In this document: piece by piece, positions 26,516 through 35,391 of the stretch
How positions within the stretch are numbered: position 1 is the first letter of the stretch
Layout of the letters: each line of letters opens with the position of its first letter
NCBI RefSeq assembly: GCF_000970305.1
Contig: NZ_CP009517.1
Location: forward strand, 3,658,001-3,722,000
Length of the DNA stretch: 64,000 nt
Origin: Methanosarcina barkeri 3
Lineage (GTDB): Archaea; Halobacteriota; Methanosarcinia; Methanosarcinales; Methanosarcinaceae
Reading direction: 5' to 3'
Notes under the pieces: model-generated
The model's input: the letters and a program-made list of their open reading frames with translations, nothing else
Told to the model about the DNA's origin: nothing
Database searches by the model: none
Program-made: the position numbers and the translations under genes

Positions 26516-27508
26516 ATGCAGATCACAGAAGAAATGAGCATGAATATAACAGAAGAACTCAATGGAAACATTGAAAATATAGCTTTAAAACTGAGGGGTT
26601 TTATTAGAGATCAGGTAACGAGTTTTAAGAAAAAGGGAATAGTTATAGGAGTCTCGGGAGGCATTGACTCAGCTGTAGCACTTACACTATGTGTACAGGA
26701 ACTGGGAAAAGAAAACGTGTATGGACTTCTCCTTCCTGAAGAGGAATCCGCCCCTTCCAGCAAGACCCTGGGAGCAGAGATCTGTGAAAGCCTTGGAGTG
26801 TCGTATGAAGAAGTGCCCATCTCCCCTATTCTAAGATCGCTTAATATCTATGATAAGAAAGAACAAATTATAAAAAGAGTCTGTCCTGAATATGATATCA
26901 GAATACATAAAACTTCGTTAGTCCTACCTGATTTTCTTAACACGGGATCGCTAAATGTCCCCTATATCCGCTTAGTAAAAAGTAATGAAACTGTTGGGAA
27001 GTACAGGCTAAAAGCTACTGATTATCTTGAATTAATAGGTTTGCAGGGCGTCAAACAGAGATCTAGAATGCTCGTTCAATATATGTATGCTGAAACGTTG
27101 AATTACGCAGTTTGCGGTACGACCAACAAGACCGAAGTAGTTCTTGGTCAGTTTGTGAAATATGGGGACGGGGGTGTAGATCTTGAACCTCTGGCAGACT
27201 GTTATAAGACCCAGGTTTATGCTCTGGGGAAATATCTGGATATCAATAAAGAAATTATGAAACGTCCTCCAAGTGCTGATACCTGGAGCCATTACACAAC
27301 TGATGAGGAATTCTACTGGCGCATGCCGATTCAGATCATGGATCAGATGCTGTATGCCCAGGAACATCAGTTGCCTCTGCAAGTAATTGAAAAGAGCACC
27401 GGACTGTCCAGAGAGACAATCGAAAAAGCCCAGAAACATATCAGTAGAATAAGAAATAATACAGAATATATACGAGCCGCGCCGCCTGTTTGTTATATCA
27501 ACAGGTAA
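26516..27508 (+). CDS. NAD+ synthetase-like ATP pyrophosphatase (no glutaminase domain)
   Basis: This N-type ATP pyrophosphatase has VSGGIDSA (PP-loop, residues 46-53 from ATG 26516). The C-terminal NadE features [47 protein letters not shown]-like and RPPSAD are present. NadE amidates deamido-NAD with ammonia. This copy is long for an ammonia-dependent NadE (330 residues): it has an insertion of about 60 residues (roughly 105-165, ending near YLELIGLQG) where NadE is compact. Together with its place beside carrier-protein genes, this suggests a specialised amide-forming ligase rather than housekeeping NadE. ATG 26516 follows GAGGGGT. Confidence 0.8.
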   Translation: [330 protein letters not shown]

Positions 27509-27551
27509 AAACTGTGAAAAATGCCTGTAAACAACATTAAAAAGTGTGAAT

Positions 27552-28685
27552 ATGAATACCAGGGTCTCAGTTGTTGAATGCCAGGACTATTCGAGTGCTA
27601 AAGAATCGGTAAAAGAAGCGCTAAACCTGATAGGCGGGCTTGAGAAAATTATAGTTCCTGGCAGCCGCGTGCTTCTCAAACCCAATGTGCTTTCTATTCG
27701 ACCTCCAGAGGATGCCGTTACCACCCATCCGGCGATAGTATCCGCTATGTGCGAACTTGTCTCGGAAGCAGGAGGCATTCCAGTTATAGGAGACGGGTCC
27801 GGTATTGTGAAACCCGGATCTACTACGACTTCGCAGGCGCTTAAAGTGTCTGGTATTGAAGATGTTGCTTTCGGTCATGGGGTTGAGCTGATCAATTTTG
27901 AGACGTCAGGTTTTATTGAAATTGATGTTCCTAATGCAAGTCAGTTTTCTCATCTGTACATCTCAAAAGCTGTACTTGAGGCAGATGTAGTAATCTCTCT
28001 TCCAAAACTCAAGACCCATGAACTCACACTATATACAGGGGCAGTTAAAAATTTCTTCGGCGCCGTACCTCAGAAAACTAGAAAACAAGCTCATTTCCTG
28101 GAAGACCGCCGCCGTTTTGGAGAAGCAATTGTTGACATATATTCTGTTGTCAAGCCTCAGCTTGCAGTCATGGATGGAGTGGTTGGAATGGAAGGAAATG
28201 GTCCGTCCAATGGCACACCTATCTTTGCAGGCGTGATTATGGCAAGTTATGACTGTGTATCCCTGGATATTGTAGCCTCTGAGCTTATAGGAGTCGATCC
28301 TTTAAAGGTTCCTACAAATATAGCTGCAATCAAAAGAGGTTTCGGAACCGAGCATCCTGAGATTGTTGGGATACCGCTGGAAAAAGCAAAGGTCAGGTTC
28401 AAAAGCCCTGAAGGTGGAATTACGGCTTATATACCAGCTTTCCTTATGAGAATCCTTAGAAAACAATTAGCTGTAAGGCCTATTATTAACACTTCAAAAT
28501 GCGAACTTTGTAGAGCCTGTGTTTCGAACTGTTCAGCGCATGCCATTGAGAAAATAGACAGTGTACTCAAAATTAACGAAGAAAAATGCATTCATTGTTA
28601 TTGCTGCCGTGAACTTTGCCCTAATGATGCGGTAGAGATAAAAAAATCATTGCTTATGAAGTTTGTAACCAGAAGTAAAAGTTAA
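27552..28685 (+). CDS. DUF362 protein fused to a 2[4Fe-4S] ferredoxin domain
   Basis: Residues 1 to about 300 form a DUF362 domain (RVLLKPNVLS, TTHPAIVSAM, VISLPKLKTHELTLYTGAVKN-like, GAVPQKTRKQAH). The C-terminus is a bacterial-type ferredoxin with C-x2-C-x2-C-x3-C (CELCRACVSNC) and a second set (CIHCYCCRELCP). DUF362-ferredoxins are thought to act in redox steps, but the reaction is unknown. It follows the NadE-like gene by 43 bp and is probably in the same transcript. Start codons GTG 27546 and ATG 27552 both lack a clear SD; I use the ATG, giving 377 residues. Confidence 0.8.
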   Translation: MNTRVSVVECQDYSSAKESVKEALNLIGGLEKIIVPGSRVLLKPNVLSIRPPEDAVTTHPAIVSAMCELVSEAGGIPVIGDGSGIVKPGSTTTSQALKVSGIEDVAFGHGVELINFETSGFIEIDVPNASQFSHLYISKAVLEADVVISLPKLKTHELTLYTGAVKNFFGAVPQKTRKQAHFLEDRRRFGEAIVDIYSVVKPQLAVMDGVVGMEGNGPSNGTPIFAGVIMASYDCVSLDIVASELIGVDPLKVPTNIAAIKRGFGTEHPEIVGIPLEKAKVRFKSPEGGITAYIPAFLMRILRKQLAVRPIINTSKCELCRACVSNCSAHAIEKIDSVLKINEEKCIHCYCCRELCPNDAVEIKKSLLMKFVTRSKS

Positions 28686-28744
28686 CAGGAGAGTTATAGT
28701 TAGCATAAGAGTAGCCTGAGATAGCCTGAGAGTATGTATAACTA

Positions 28745-28844
28745 AGCATGATAGACAGTGTACTCACTAAGCATGATAGACAGTGTACTCACTAAGCATG
28801 ATAGATAGTGTACTCACTAAGCATGATTGACAGTGTCGGCAGAT
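28745..28844 (+). repeat. 25-bp tandem repeat, four copies
   Basis: Four units of AGCATGATAGACAGTGTACT followed by CACTA run head to tail. The last two units have one or two changes. A second looser repeat (AAAATAATTTGACAGAAA type) fills 28938-29020 before the acyltransferase gene. No gene lies in 28686-29039. Confidence 0.85.
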
Positions 28845-29039
28845 TATTAATGCCAAAATTAATTAGGCGTAAATAAGTAATTTATTTATCTATCAAAATG
28901 CCAACGAAAGAGCGTAAAAAAGTTAATAGAGATGGATTATAAAATAATTTGACAGAAATAACTTGACAGAAAAGTCATATAAAATAATTTGATAGAGAAA
29001 TTGCATAAAATAATTAGATAGGAAATGGGGGGTATTAGC

Positions 29040-29573
29040 GTGACTACTGTAGTGTCTAATAGAGATAAAGTAGCCTTTGGAGAAATCGCAGATCATTACC
29101 ACAGTAATAAACTCCTGTTTGGTATAAAATATTTTAAAAATTGGATTCTGGAACAGCTTGCCTCATTCATTCCCGTTCCTTCCTGGAGGGCAAAACTGCA
29201 CAGGATGAGGGGTGTAAATCTTGGGCATAATGTATATGTCGGCTATAATGTGGTTTTTGATCGGATCCATCCCGAATTAATTACGGTAGGAGATTACTCT
29301 GAAATCGGGGACCGATGCATATTATCTGCTCATACGAGAGGGAGTTTGACTACAAGACAGGCATATCCGAGAACTATGGCTCCCATAAAAATCGGACGTG
29401 GAGTTTGTGTAAACCCTGGATGTATAATCACTCAGGGCGTAGAAATAGGGGATAACTCAATAATAGGTATCGGATCCGTAGTTAGCCGCGATATCTCTTC
29501 AAATAGTCTTGCTCTGGGCTATCCGGCAAGAGTTGTTAAAAAACTTGAAGGTGTAGGTGAACTTAAAACTTGA
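29040..29573 (+). CDS. Left-handed beta-helix acyltransferase (maltose O-acetyltransferase/WbbJ type)
   Basis: Hexapeptide repeats ([LIV]-G-x4) form a left-handed beta-helix: VNLGHNVYVGYNVVF, ITVGDYSEIGDRCIL, IKIGRGVCVNPGCII, VEIGDNSIIGIGSVV, then the family end GYPARVVKKL. Such enzymes move acyl groups from CoA or carrier proteins to sugars or amines. The start is GTG 29040 because GGGGGGT is 5-6 nt upstream; ATG 29025 includes that SD and is rejected. This gives 177 residues. It is the last gene of the carrier-protein cluster and the best candidate for handing the loaded acyl group to a final acceptor. Confidence 0.82.
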   Translation: MTTVVSNRDKVAFGEIADHYHSNKLLFGIKYFKNWILEQLASFIPVPSWRAKLHRMRGVNLGHNVYVGYNVVFDRIHPELITVGDYSEIGDRCILSAHTRGSLTTRQAYPRTMAPIKIGRGVCVNPGCIITQGVEIGDNSIIGIGSVVSRDISSNSLALGYPARVVKKLEGVGELKT

Positions 29574-30552
29574 TTTTAATACTTTGATCGTGCACTATTA
29601 GCTAGTTGATGTTATTTCCAAATGTTTTTAGTGGCGTATCATATTTGCAATTAGTAAGGTTAATAGCATGCTTGATGCACGAAACATAGGGCATTTCTAG
29701 CACTGGAAAATTAATCATGAAAATATCAACCTCATAATAGTGGACGATCGAATAGTGCTGAGTAACCAAAAGTTTGATTTCGAATTTACGAAACTCTCGA
29801 CATACTATCTTATCCATAGATTACATGCTTATTCTAATTTTTTACAACGGAACTATAATTCTAAATTTAAGCAGTATTATGTTTGAACCAACATAACAAA
29901 ATAATTTATCAATAGAGCATTACACCCTGTTTTTCTTAATTAAATAAGATAAAGTTTCTTTCCAGTTGTATCAAAGATTGGAAATACCTCAGCTGGAGGC
30001 ATGAGAGAATCTTAGCGCAAATTGAACAAAATAAAGACTATAAGACACTGTCAAAAAAGGATATTTTACAGGCTGATATTAAAATATTCAGTAATTTGGT
30101 TAACTATAGGATTTTGAGACATAAGCTTTGTATCAGCCTGCAAAACGAAATTGATTGAAAAGTTAAAAAAGATTTCGATTTTTTACCAAAACTCTGTTGA
30201 AGCCTGAAGGTTGTGTTGCAAAAAGTTTCTTCTCACAATTTGAGGTTAAAACTGATATTTTTGTATTCATAACCTCATCTGCAATCACTTTTAGCAGAAT
30301 AGTTTATGCTTGTGGATTGAGGTAAAAAAATAGGTGATTACGTTGATAAAGAATAAAATGCCGTCCAGTGTTATCTGGTTGATATTACCATGATTAATAT
30401 TCAGCAGGATAAATGCTTGCTTTTTTGTTCAAGTAACGAAAGTCAGCTCAAGTTGCGCTAAAGCTCGGAACAAAAAACATGGAAACCACTTTACGATCAT
30501 TTGAGAATAATATCAACCGGATAACAGAGGACAACCAGCACTTTCAACTATT
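29574..30552. other. Intergenic region without a clear gene
   Basis: Almost 1 kb of A+T-rich sequence. A 71-codon minus-strand ORF (29602-29817) has no SD or known family; its residues look fairly natural, so it could be a decayed gene. No terminal inverted repeats or transposase motifs were seen. Confidence 0.4.
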
Positions 30553-31137
30553 TTATTTTTCGGTTTTGTAGTTTAGCTCAAAACCGTACTTACTCAGGGC
30601 AAAGAGTGCTATCATTATTATGGAACAAATGAAAAAGACCGATACAAAAGATGCAATCACGTAATCAAAAACTCCGGTTTCCCGAAAACCTATGTCCATC
30701 ATTGAAAATAGACTAATCTTCTCCTTGTATAACGGATAAAGGTACTCGCAGCCGCCTTCACTTATGTCATCGAGCAACAGGTGAGATGCAAATGCAGCCT
30801 CTGCAAGAAGTCCGAGATACACTGCCCTGTCAGACTTCCTGTATTTAATATATCCTGCAACAACACCGAACAGGACTGCTAAAAGACTGAATAAAAGTGA
30901 ATGTGTAGGAATCGGGCCGATCCAGCAATGTTCCATAGTACCGTTTACTAGCAAACTATGAATGACCATAATATCCGGAAATAAGGCACAGATACTGCCT
31001 ACAGACATAAGGAACAGTAAATTCGTTGAACCCTTGAGAGAGAGTTCCCCTCGAAAAAACGATCTGATAGCAGCAAAGACTGCTACTGCACTTATACAGA
31101 ATACAAAGAATAACACATGTACAATCGGGTAAGGCAT
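30553..31137 (-). CDS. YdjM-like membrane-bound metal-dependent hydrolase
   Basis: The 194-residue protein has four to five membrane helices. The polar signature of the YdjM/DUF457 family (PF04307) is present: FPDIM near residue 54, THSLLF near 80 and ASHLLLDDISEGG near 115-127. These His and Asp residues form the presumed metal site, close to a membrane face. The family is annotated as membrane-bound hydrolases from homology, and the substrate is unknown. The gene stands alone. Confidence 0.75.
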   Translation of the reverse strand: MPYPIVHVLFFVFCISAVAVFAAIRSFFRGELSLKGSTNLLFLMSVGSICALFPDIMVIHSLLVNGTMEHCWIGPIPTHSLLFSLLAVLFGVVAGYIKYRKSDRAVYLGLLAEAAFASHLLLDDISEGGCEYLYPLYKEKISLFSMMDIGFRETGVFDYVIASFVSVFFICSIIMIALFALSKYGFELNYKTEK

Positions 31138-31353
31138 AAGAAAACACTTAAGAGTTCTAAAGGTAACAGTTTTTGGATTTAGATAGAGTTGGCGCCCAAC
31201 ATATTTAAAATTTTTTAAATTGGTTTTTAAAGTAAGTACATTGAAAGTACTTCTTTTTAAAAGAGATTTTTGCAGGAGTTAGTTAACCTTAAAGACGCCT
31301 CATAAATCCAGGAAAGAACTCTTCCTTGCTAGCTTACTTACTCGGGAAGTACC

Positions 31354-32415
31354 TTAAAGAGGAATTAGCTCGACGAGCATTCCGTCTTCAAACGGATATC
31401 TTTCAATAATAGTAAGCCTTGATCCTGAGGGTTCCAGTTCTTCTTTAATGCTTTCTTTTAATTCTTCAAGTACCCACCAGGCAATCTCGATTTTTCCATT
31501 TTTTATTTCAAATAGTTCGGATGGAATTTCCAGATTTTGCAAAGTTTTTTCTGCAAGCTCCTGGTCTCCTCCTTCAATTACCCCATACACCAGAGTGCCG
31601 TCGTCGGTGATTTCGTCGAACTCTCTTGCAGTGTTCTTTGCAATCCTCTGAAATCTTTTGCGGAGCTGAACTGCATCTTTATAAACTGAAGAACAAAAAT
31701 GGGCCTTTTTACACTTCGTAAGAGCAGTCCTGGCAAATTTACAGGACCCTGCAGCCGCACTGGACGTGTCGGATTCGAGACAAAAACCATTCTTCAAGAG
31801 AGCTTCCGAGTTATTGTCCGAAAATTCGAGTTCATTCAAGTTAAGGAAAACTCCAGTTTCTTCTGCAAAAGCTGCAACCTTCTCCGCCCCTTCAAGAGCA
31901 GGAATTTCGATTCCGGCTTCGATTCCGAGTTCCTTTGCATTTTGCAGAGCATCTGCGTATTGACTGTTCTTAAGGTCATTCCAGTATTCCTGCGGAGGAT
32001 GGAAACGGATTTCATCAAGGCCTGCATCTGCAAGCTTTTCAAGGATCTGCCTTCCAGGAGCCAGGGAAGTATAGAGATGGATGTGATGTCTTTTTCCGAA
32101 AGAAGTCTTGAGCATTCGGATATAATACAGGACTCTTTCAAGCTTTAGTAAGGGCTCTCCACCTGTTATTCCTGTCCCAAGAGCATTCATAAGCTCGGCT
32201 TCTTTCAGTAAATCCTCATCGCTGTTTACAGGTCTTTCATTCGCAAAAACAAGGTCTTTTCCTCGCCTTTCGTCAGAAAGAGGGCAGTAAAAGCAGCTTC
32301 TGGTGCAAAGGCCTGTTACGAAAAGAACCATTTTGGCACCCTTCTGGCAGAGTCTACACCCTTCTGAGAGATAACTGTAAAAAGAACCGGTTTCATCTTC
32401 AGTGAACTTTTCCAT
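31354..32415 (-). CDS. Radical SAM protein
   Basis: ATG 32415 gives 353 residues. The open frame extends further upstream but there overlaps the divergent ferredoxin gene and is not coding-like. The cluster motif is C37-x3-C41-x2-C44 in GLCTRSCFYCP, preceded by an extra C20-x2-C23 pair. The G-G-E-P SAM motif appears in GITGGEPLL. Cysteines later in the protein (CKFARTALTKCKKAHFC) could hold a second cluster or zinc. It resembles archaeal radical SAM proteins annotated with pyruvate-formate-lyase-activating similarity; the substrate is unknown. The ferredoxin encoded divergently (32549) could be its electron source. Confidence 0.82.
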   Translation of the reverse strand: MEKFTEDETGSFYSYLSEGCRLCQKGAKMVLFVTGLCTRSCFYCPLSDERRGKDLVFANERPVNSDEDLLKEAELMNALGTGITGGEPLLKLERVLYYIRMLKTSFGKRHHIHLYTSLAPGRQILEKLADAGLDEIRFHPPQEYWNDLKNSQYADALQNAKELGIEAGIEIPALEGAEKVAAFAEETGVFLNLNELEFSDNNSEALLKNGFCLESDTSSAAAGSCKFARTALTKCKKAHFCSSVYKDAVQLRKRFQRIAKNTAREFDEITDDGTLVYGVIEGGDQELAEKTLQNLEIPSELFEIKNGKIEIAWWVLEELKESIKEELEPSGSRLTIIERYPFEDGMLVELIPL

Positions 32416-32548
32416 ACCTGAACCTGCATATTCTTTTTTTATATATAAGGCTTGTTTTTGACTCCAGATTGAAAGTATGGAGACGCCTTTATAAAGAAGG
32501 GGCTTTTCTCGGAAACTGATATAACCATGAGGTGCTAAAGGTTCACTG

Positions 32549-32734
32549 ATGTCAGAACAAAATGGATACGTCGTGGTTTTCGGCTGCAAAAGATGCGGAA
32601 AATGCAAAGATGTCTGTCCTGTGGGTGCAATATATGAGGAAAATGAGCTTGCGAAAATAGACCCCAAGAAATGCACCCTTTGTATGAAATGCATAGATGA
32701 GTGCACGAACAGATCCATTATCTATATGGAATAA
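32549..32734 (+). CDS. 2[4Fe-4S] ferredoxin
   Basis: The 61-residue ferredoxin has two cluster motifs, C-x2-C-x2-C-x3-C-P in [12 protein letters not shown] and C-x2-C-x2-C-x3-C in [11 protein letters not shown]. It is a soluble low-potential electron carrier. The gene is divergent from the radical SAM gene and followed 18 bp later by a cyclase family gene on the same strand. Confidence 0.9.
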   Translation: MSEQNGYVVVFGCKRCGKCKDVCPVGAIYEENELAKIDPKKCTLCMKCIDECTNRSIIYME

Positions 32735-32752
32735 GACGTTAAAGATGTTAAC

Positions 32753-33538
32753 ATGGGAAAAACTCCGATTGACGTGAAAGGAATTTCCACTCAAATGGAA
32801 GAATTTCAGGCTGAAATAGAGAAACTCACAGCACATGGAAAAATAATAGATATTACCGTCCCGATTTCCCCTTTTACACGGACTTTTCCCGGAGACCCGA
32901 TACCTGTAATTGAGAAGGTCTGTACTCTTGAAGAAGAAGGCTATGCAGTATCAAAATTGAGTCTTGGAAGCCATACAGGCACACATGTTGATGCTCCTTC
33001 TCATATCCTGAAAAATGGCCTGACTATTGACAAACTGGAACTAAAAAAACTCATGGGTCCGGCCCTTATTCTCGACTTTTCATCACTGTCAGGTGAACTG
33101 ACTGCTGGCATTCTTGAAAAGGAATTTCAGAACATGGGAGCTCCTGAAAATATACAGGTCCTCCTTCTGAAAACGGAAGCCTTTTCTCGGAAACAAGGAA
33201 ATAAAGGTAAACTTAGTAAACAAGACATAGAGTCAGATCCTCAAAGTATGGAACTAGGGAAGGAAGAATCTGGCTCTGCGTACCTTGGCGAAAGCGGAGC
33301 AGCCTGGATTGTTGAAAAAGGCTTCAAGACGATAGGAATTGACAATTTTTCGGTGGACAATTTTTATTCCGAAACTCTACCTGCTCACTACATCCTTCTT
33401 TCAGGTAATGTGAACATAGTAGAATGTCTTGAACTCAGCTCCGTACGAGCAGGAACTTACTTCTTCCTCTGCTTTCCCCTCAAAATTGAAGATTGTGACG
33501 GCGCACCTGCAAGAGCGTTATTGATATCTTATTCTTGA
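32753..33538 (+). CDS. Cyclase family protein (KynB-like), canonical metal motif
   Basis: This metal-dependent hydrolase of the cyclase/formamidase family (PF04199) has 261 residues. It has the full signature HTGTHVDAPSH and the C-terminal D-G-A-P-A-R. An N-terminal extension of about 28 residues precedes the core (IIDITVPISPFTRTFPGDP). Compared with its paralogue at 3546-4163, it carries an insertion of about 30 residues around KQGNKGKLSKQD. It follows the ferredoxin gene by 18 bp. The substrate is unknown. Confidence 0.85.
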   Translation: MGKTPIDVKGISTQMEEFQAEIEKLTAHGKIIDITVPISPFTRTFPGDPIPVIEKVCTLEEEGYAVSKLSLGSHTGTHVDAPSHILKNGLTIDKLELKKLMGPALILDFSSLSGELTAGILEKEFQNMGAPENIQVLLLKTEAFSRKQGNKGKLSKQDIESDPQSMELGKEESGSAYLGESGAAWIVEKGFKTIGIDNFSVDNFYSETLPAHYILLSGNVNIVECLELSSVRAGTYFFLCFPLKIEDCDGAPARALLISYS

Positions 33539-33543
33539 TTATC

Positions 33544-33730
33544 ACTTTTGAGTTTCCATTTTGAATTTCACTTTTGAGTTTCCATTTTGAATTTCACTTT
33601 TGAATTTCCATTTTGAATTTCACTTTTGAGTTTCCATTTTGAATTTCACTTTTGAGTTTCCATTTTGAGTTTCTATTTTGAGTTTCTATTTTGAGTTTCT
33701 ATTTTGAGTTTCTATTTTGAGTTTCACTTT
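33544..33730 (+). repeat. 13-bp tandem repeat (TTTTGAGTTTCCA / TTTTGAATTTCAC)
   Basis: About 14 head-to-tail units alternate between two near-identical 13-mers, giving a 26-bp super-period in the first half and a uniform TTTTGAGTTTCTA in the second. The array continues in decayed form to about 33850. Confidence 0.85.
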
Positions 33731-33880
33731 CGAAATATTAAGTTTGAATCTCATATTTAAGTTTCCATTTTAAGTTTCCCTTTTGAATTTTCACAATTTA
33801 AACTATTACTTTTGGTTCTGATTTTGGATCATCATTTTTGATTTTTCATTTCTTTTTGTTTTTGAACTACATATCATCCT

Positions 33881-34480
33881 TCAAAAATGGGACATAGTGT
33901 ACCTTATCCCGTTCTGCATGACCAGCTCGAAGAGGAATTCTCCAGAAACCGGATACTCAATTACAACTCCTGTCTTTTCAGGAGATAAAGGTGTCAGGAT
34001 GTTTTCCCGGCTCTCCCAGGGCACCCACACTCCTTTAGAATTTTGCTCGCCTTTTATAAAGTGTATCGGCTTTCCTGCAAGAAATAATCTTTTTTTGACT
34101 CCGTTTTTATACTGGTAGATAATAGTGTTATTTTCAAGAACCCATTCCGAATCGTAAAGCTGTCCATTACATTCGGGATCAGGGTCCATTCCGAAGCTAA
34201 TATACCTGACTGAAGAAGGAAAGGAGAATTTGAGGGTACACATTGTCCCTTCAGGACTATGACTCTCAGCAGAATCTCGGGCATACCCTTCCTGAATTGA
34301 ACGTATCGACAGAGAAGCAGCCTCAACCTGGGACTTAATCTGCGCCTCTTCCAGGACAGGACTTGCGTTATGCCAGGCCTGAAATGCTATAATTAGCACT
34401 GCCGCAAGCAGACTTAAGTACACAACTAATTTGAGAGGGATAGTATCTGCAGCAGTAGTATCGGAAGCAAGATTTCTCAT
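33881..34480 (-). CDS. Membrane-anchored protein of unknown function, pilin-like layout
   Basis: The 199-residue protein has a short polar N-terminus (MRNLASDTTAADTIP), one hydrophobic helix (about 18-36), a helical stretch, then a beta-rich extracellular-looking domain. This is the layout of archaeal type IV pilin-like proteins, but I see no clear peptidase III cleavage site. It may face the outside of the cell. The gene is convergent with the 33.5-kb repeat array and stands alone. Confidence 0.55.
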   Translation of the reverse strand: MRNLASDTTAADTIPLKLVVYLSLLAAVLIIAFQAWHNASPVLEEAQIKSQVEAASLSIRSIQEGYARDSAESHSPEGTMCTLKFSFPSSVRYISFGMDPDPECNGQLYDSEWVLENNTIIYQYKNGVKKRLFLAGKPIHFIKGEQNSKGVWVPWESRENILTPLSPEKTGVVIEYPVSGEFLFELVMQNGIRYTMSHF

Positions 34481-34749
34481 ATAAGAATTAACACGCCATA
34501 CATATTAAAAAATTTTACTTAACGTTTAATAGATAATCTCTGATTAATAGATTATGTGTGAATAACGACAAATTTCATCAACATACAGTCTTTGATTAAC
34601 AGATAACTTTGAGAATAACAAAGTAAAAAGGAAAACTTGAAGGATAAAGAACAATTAAAACATAAAAAATAAAGAAGAAAAGAATAAATTATCAGAAGAT
34701 AAAACTACATCATATCAAAAGATAATGAAAAATACAAGGAGGGTTTGGG

Positions 34750-35196
34750 ATAGAAGAAGAACATAACGAAAATGTGCTCTACGTACCTTTTTCGGAAGAA
34801 CAACTTGCCGAAATAAAGAAATATGCGAGCATGAGTGGTATGGAAGTTGAAGAATTTATAAAGAGCGTTTGCCTGGCTCACTGCCTCCAGCAAATGGAAT
34901 GTCTTTATGGGGAAAAGTCAGATGTACCTGAGGCTGTAGGAAGCACTGCAAAACCAGAAAGTGGAGTAGAAGTAGTAAGGAAAATTGAATTTAAAGGCCA
35001 AAAAACAGGTACTACTTCAAAAGATCTACTTAATGGGCCACTCGTCCTGGATCAGCAGTGTATTATGGATTTATTTGCAATCAAAAGAGAATTCGGTAAT
35101 CTTTCGAATAATGAGATTATTACTATCGCCCTGAAACTGGGTTTGAACCAGCTAGGTATAGCTCTTGGGCTGCTTAAAAATAAACTGAAAGAATGA
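34750..35196 (+). CDS. Hypothetical protein, 148 residues
   Basis: This soluble two-part protein has an N-terminal helical segment that recalls ribbon-helix-helix-like or CopG-like folds (LYVPFSEEQLAEIKKYASMSGMEV-type). A linker follows, then a C-terminal helical domain (NNEIITIALKLGLNQLGIALGLL). The GTG at 34774 lacks a good SD. AAGGAGGG sits 6 nt before an in-frame ATA at 34750, which I take as the more likely start. I do not recognise a family; a DNA-binding role is conceivable. Confidence 0.55.
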   Translation: MEEEHNENVLYVPFSEEQLAEIKKYASMSGMEVEEFIKSVCLAHCLQQMECLYGEKSDVPEAVGSTAKPESGVEVVRKIEFKGQKTGTTSKDLLNGPLVLDQQCIMDLFAIKREFGNLSNNEIITIALKLGLNQLGIALGLLKNKLKE

Positions 35197-35282
35197 GGAA
35201 ACGCAGGAAAAAAGGAAGGATAGATATAGAAATCCTTTTAAGGTAGCTTTTTTGCAGTTGCATTTTATTAATTCTTATTACC

Positions 35283-35391
35283 AAACCTTGCTGTCCTTCC
35301 TTATCGTCAAATCTTGCTGTCCTTCCTTATCGTCAAATCTTGCTATCCTTCCTTATCGTCAAATCTTGCTGTCCTTCCTTATCGTCAAATC
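35283..35391 (+). repeat. 26-bp tandem repeat, four copies
   Basis: Units of CTGTCCTTCCTTATCGTCAA plus ATCTTG repeat almost perfectly and end at the stop codon of rdgB on the minus strand. Confidence 0.85.

Noticed and set aside
26516-27508. Housekeeping NAD+ synthetase (nadE)
   Set aside because: Not excluded, but the insertion and the position between carrier-protein genes argue for a specialised ligase, so I withheld the gene symbol.
29602-29817. 71-codon minus-strand ORF after the carrier-protein cluster
   Set aside because: No SD and no recognisable family. I mention it in the intergenic entry but do not call it a gene.
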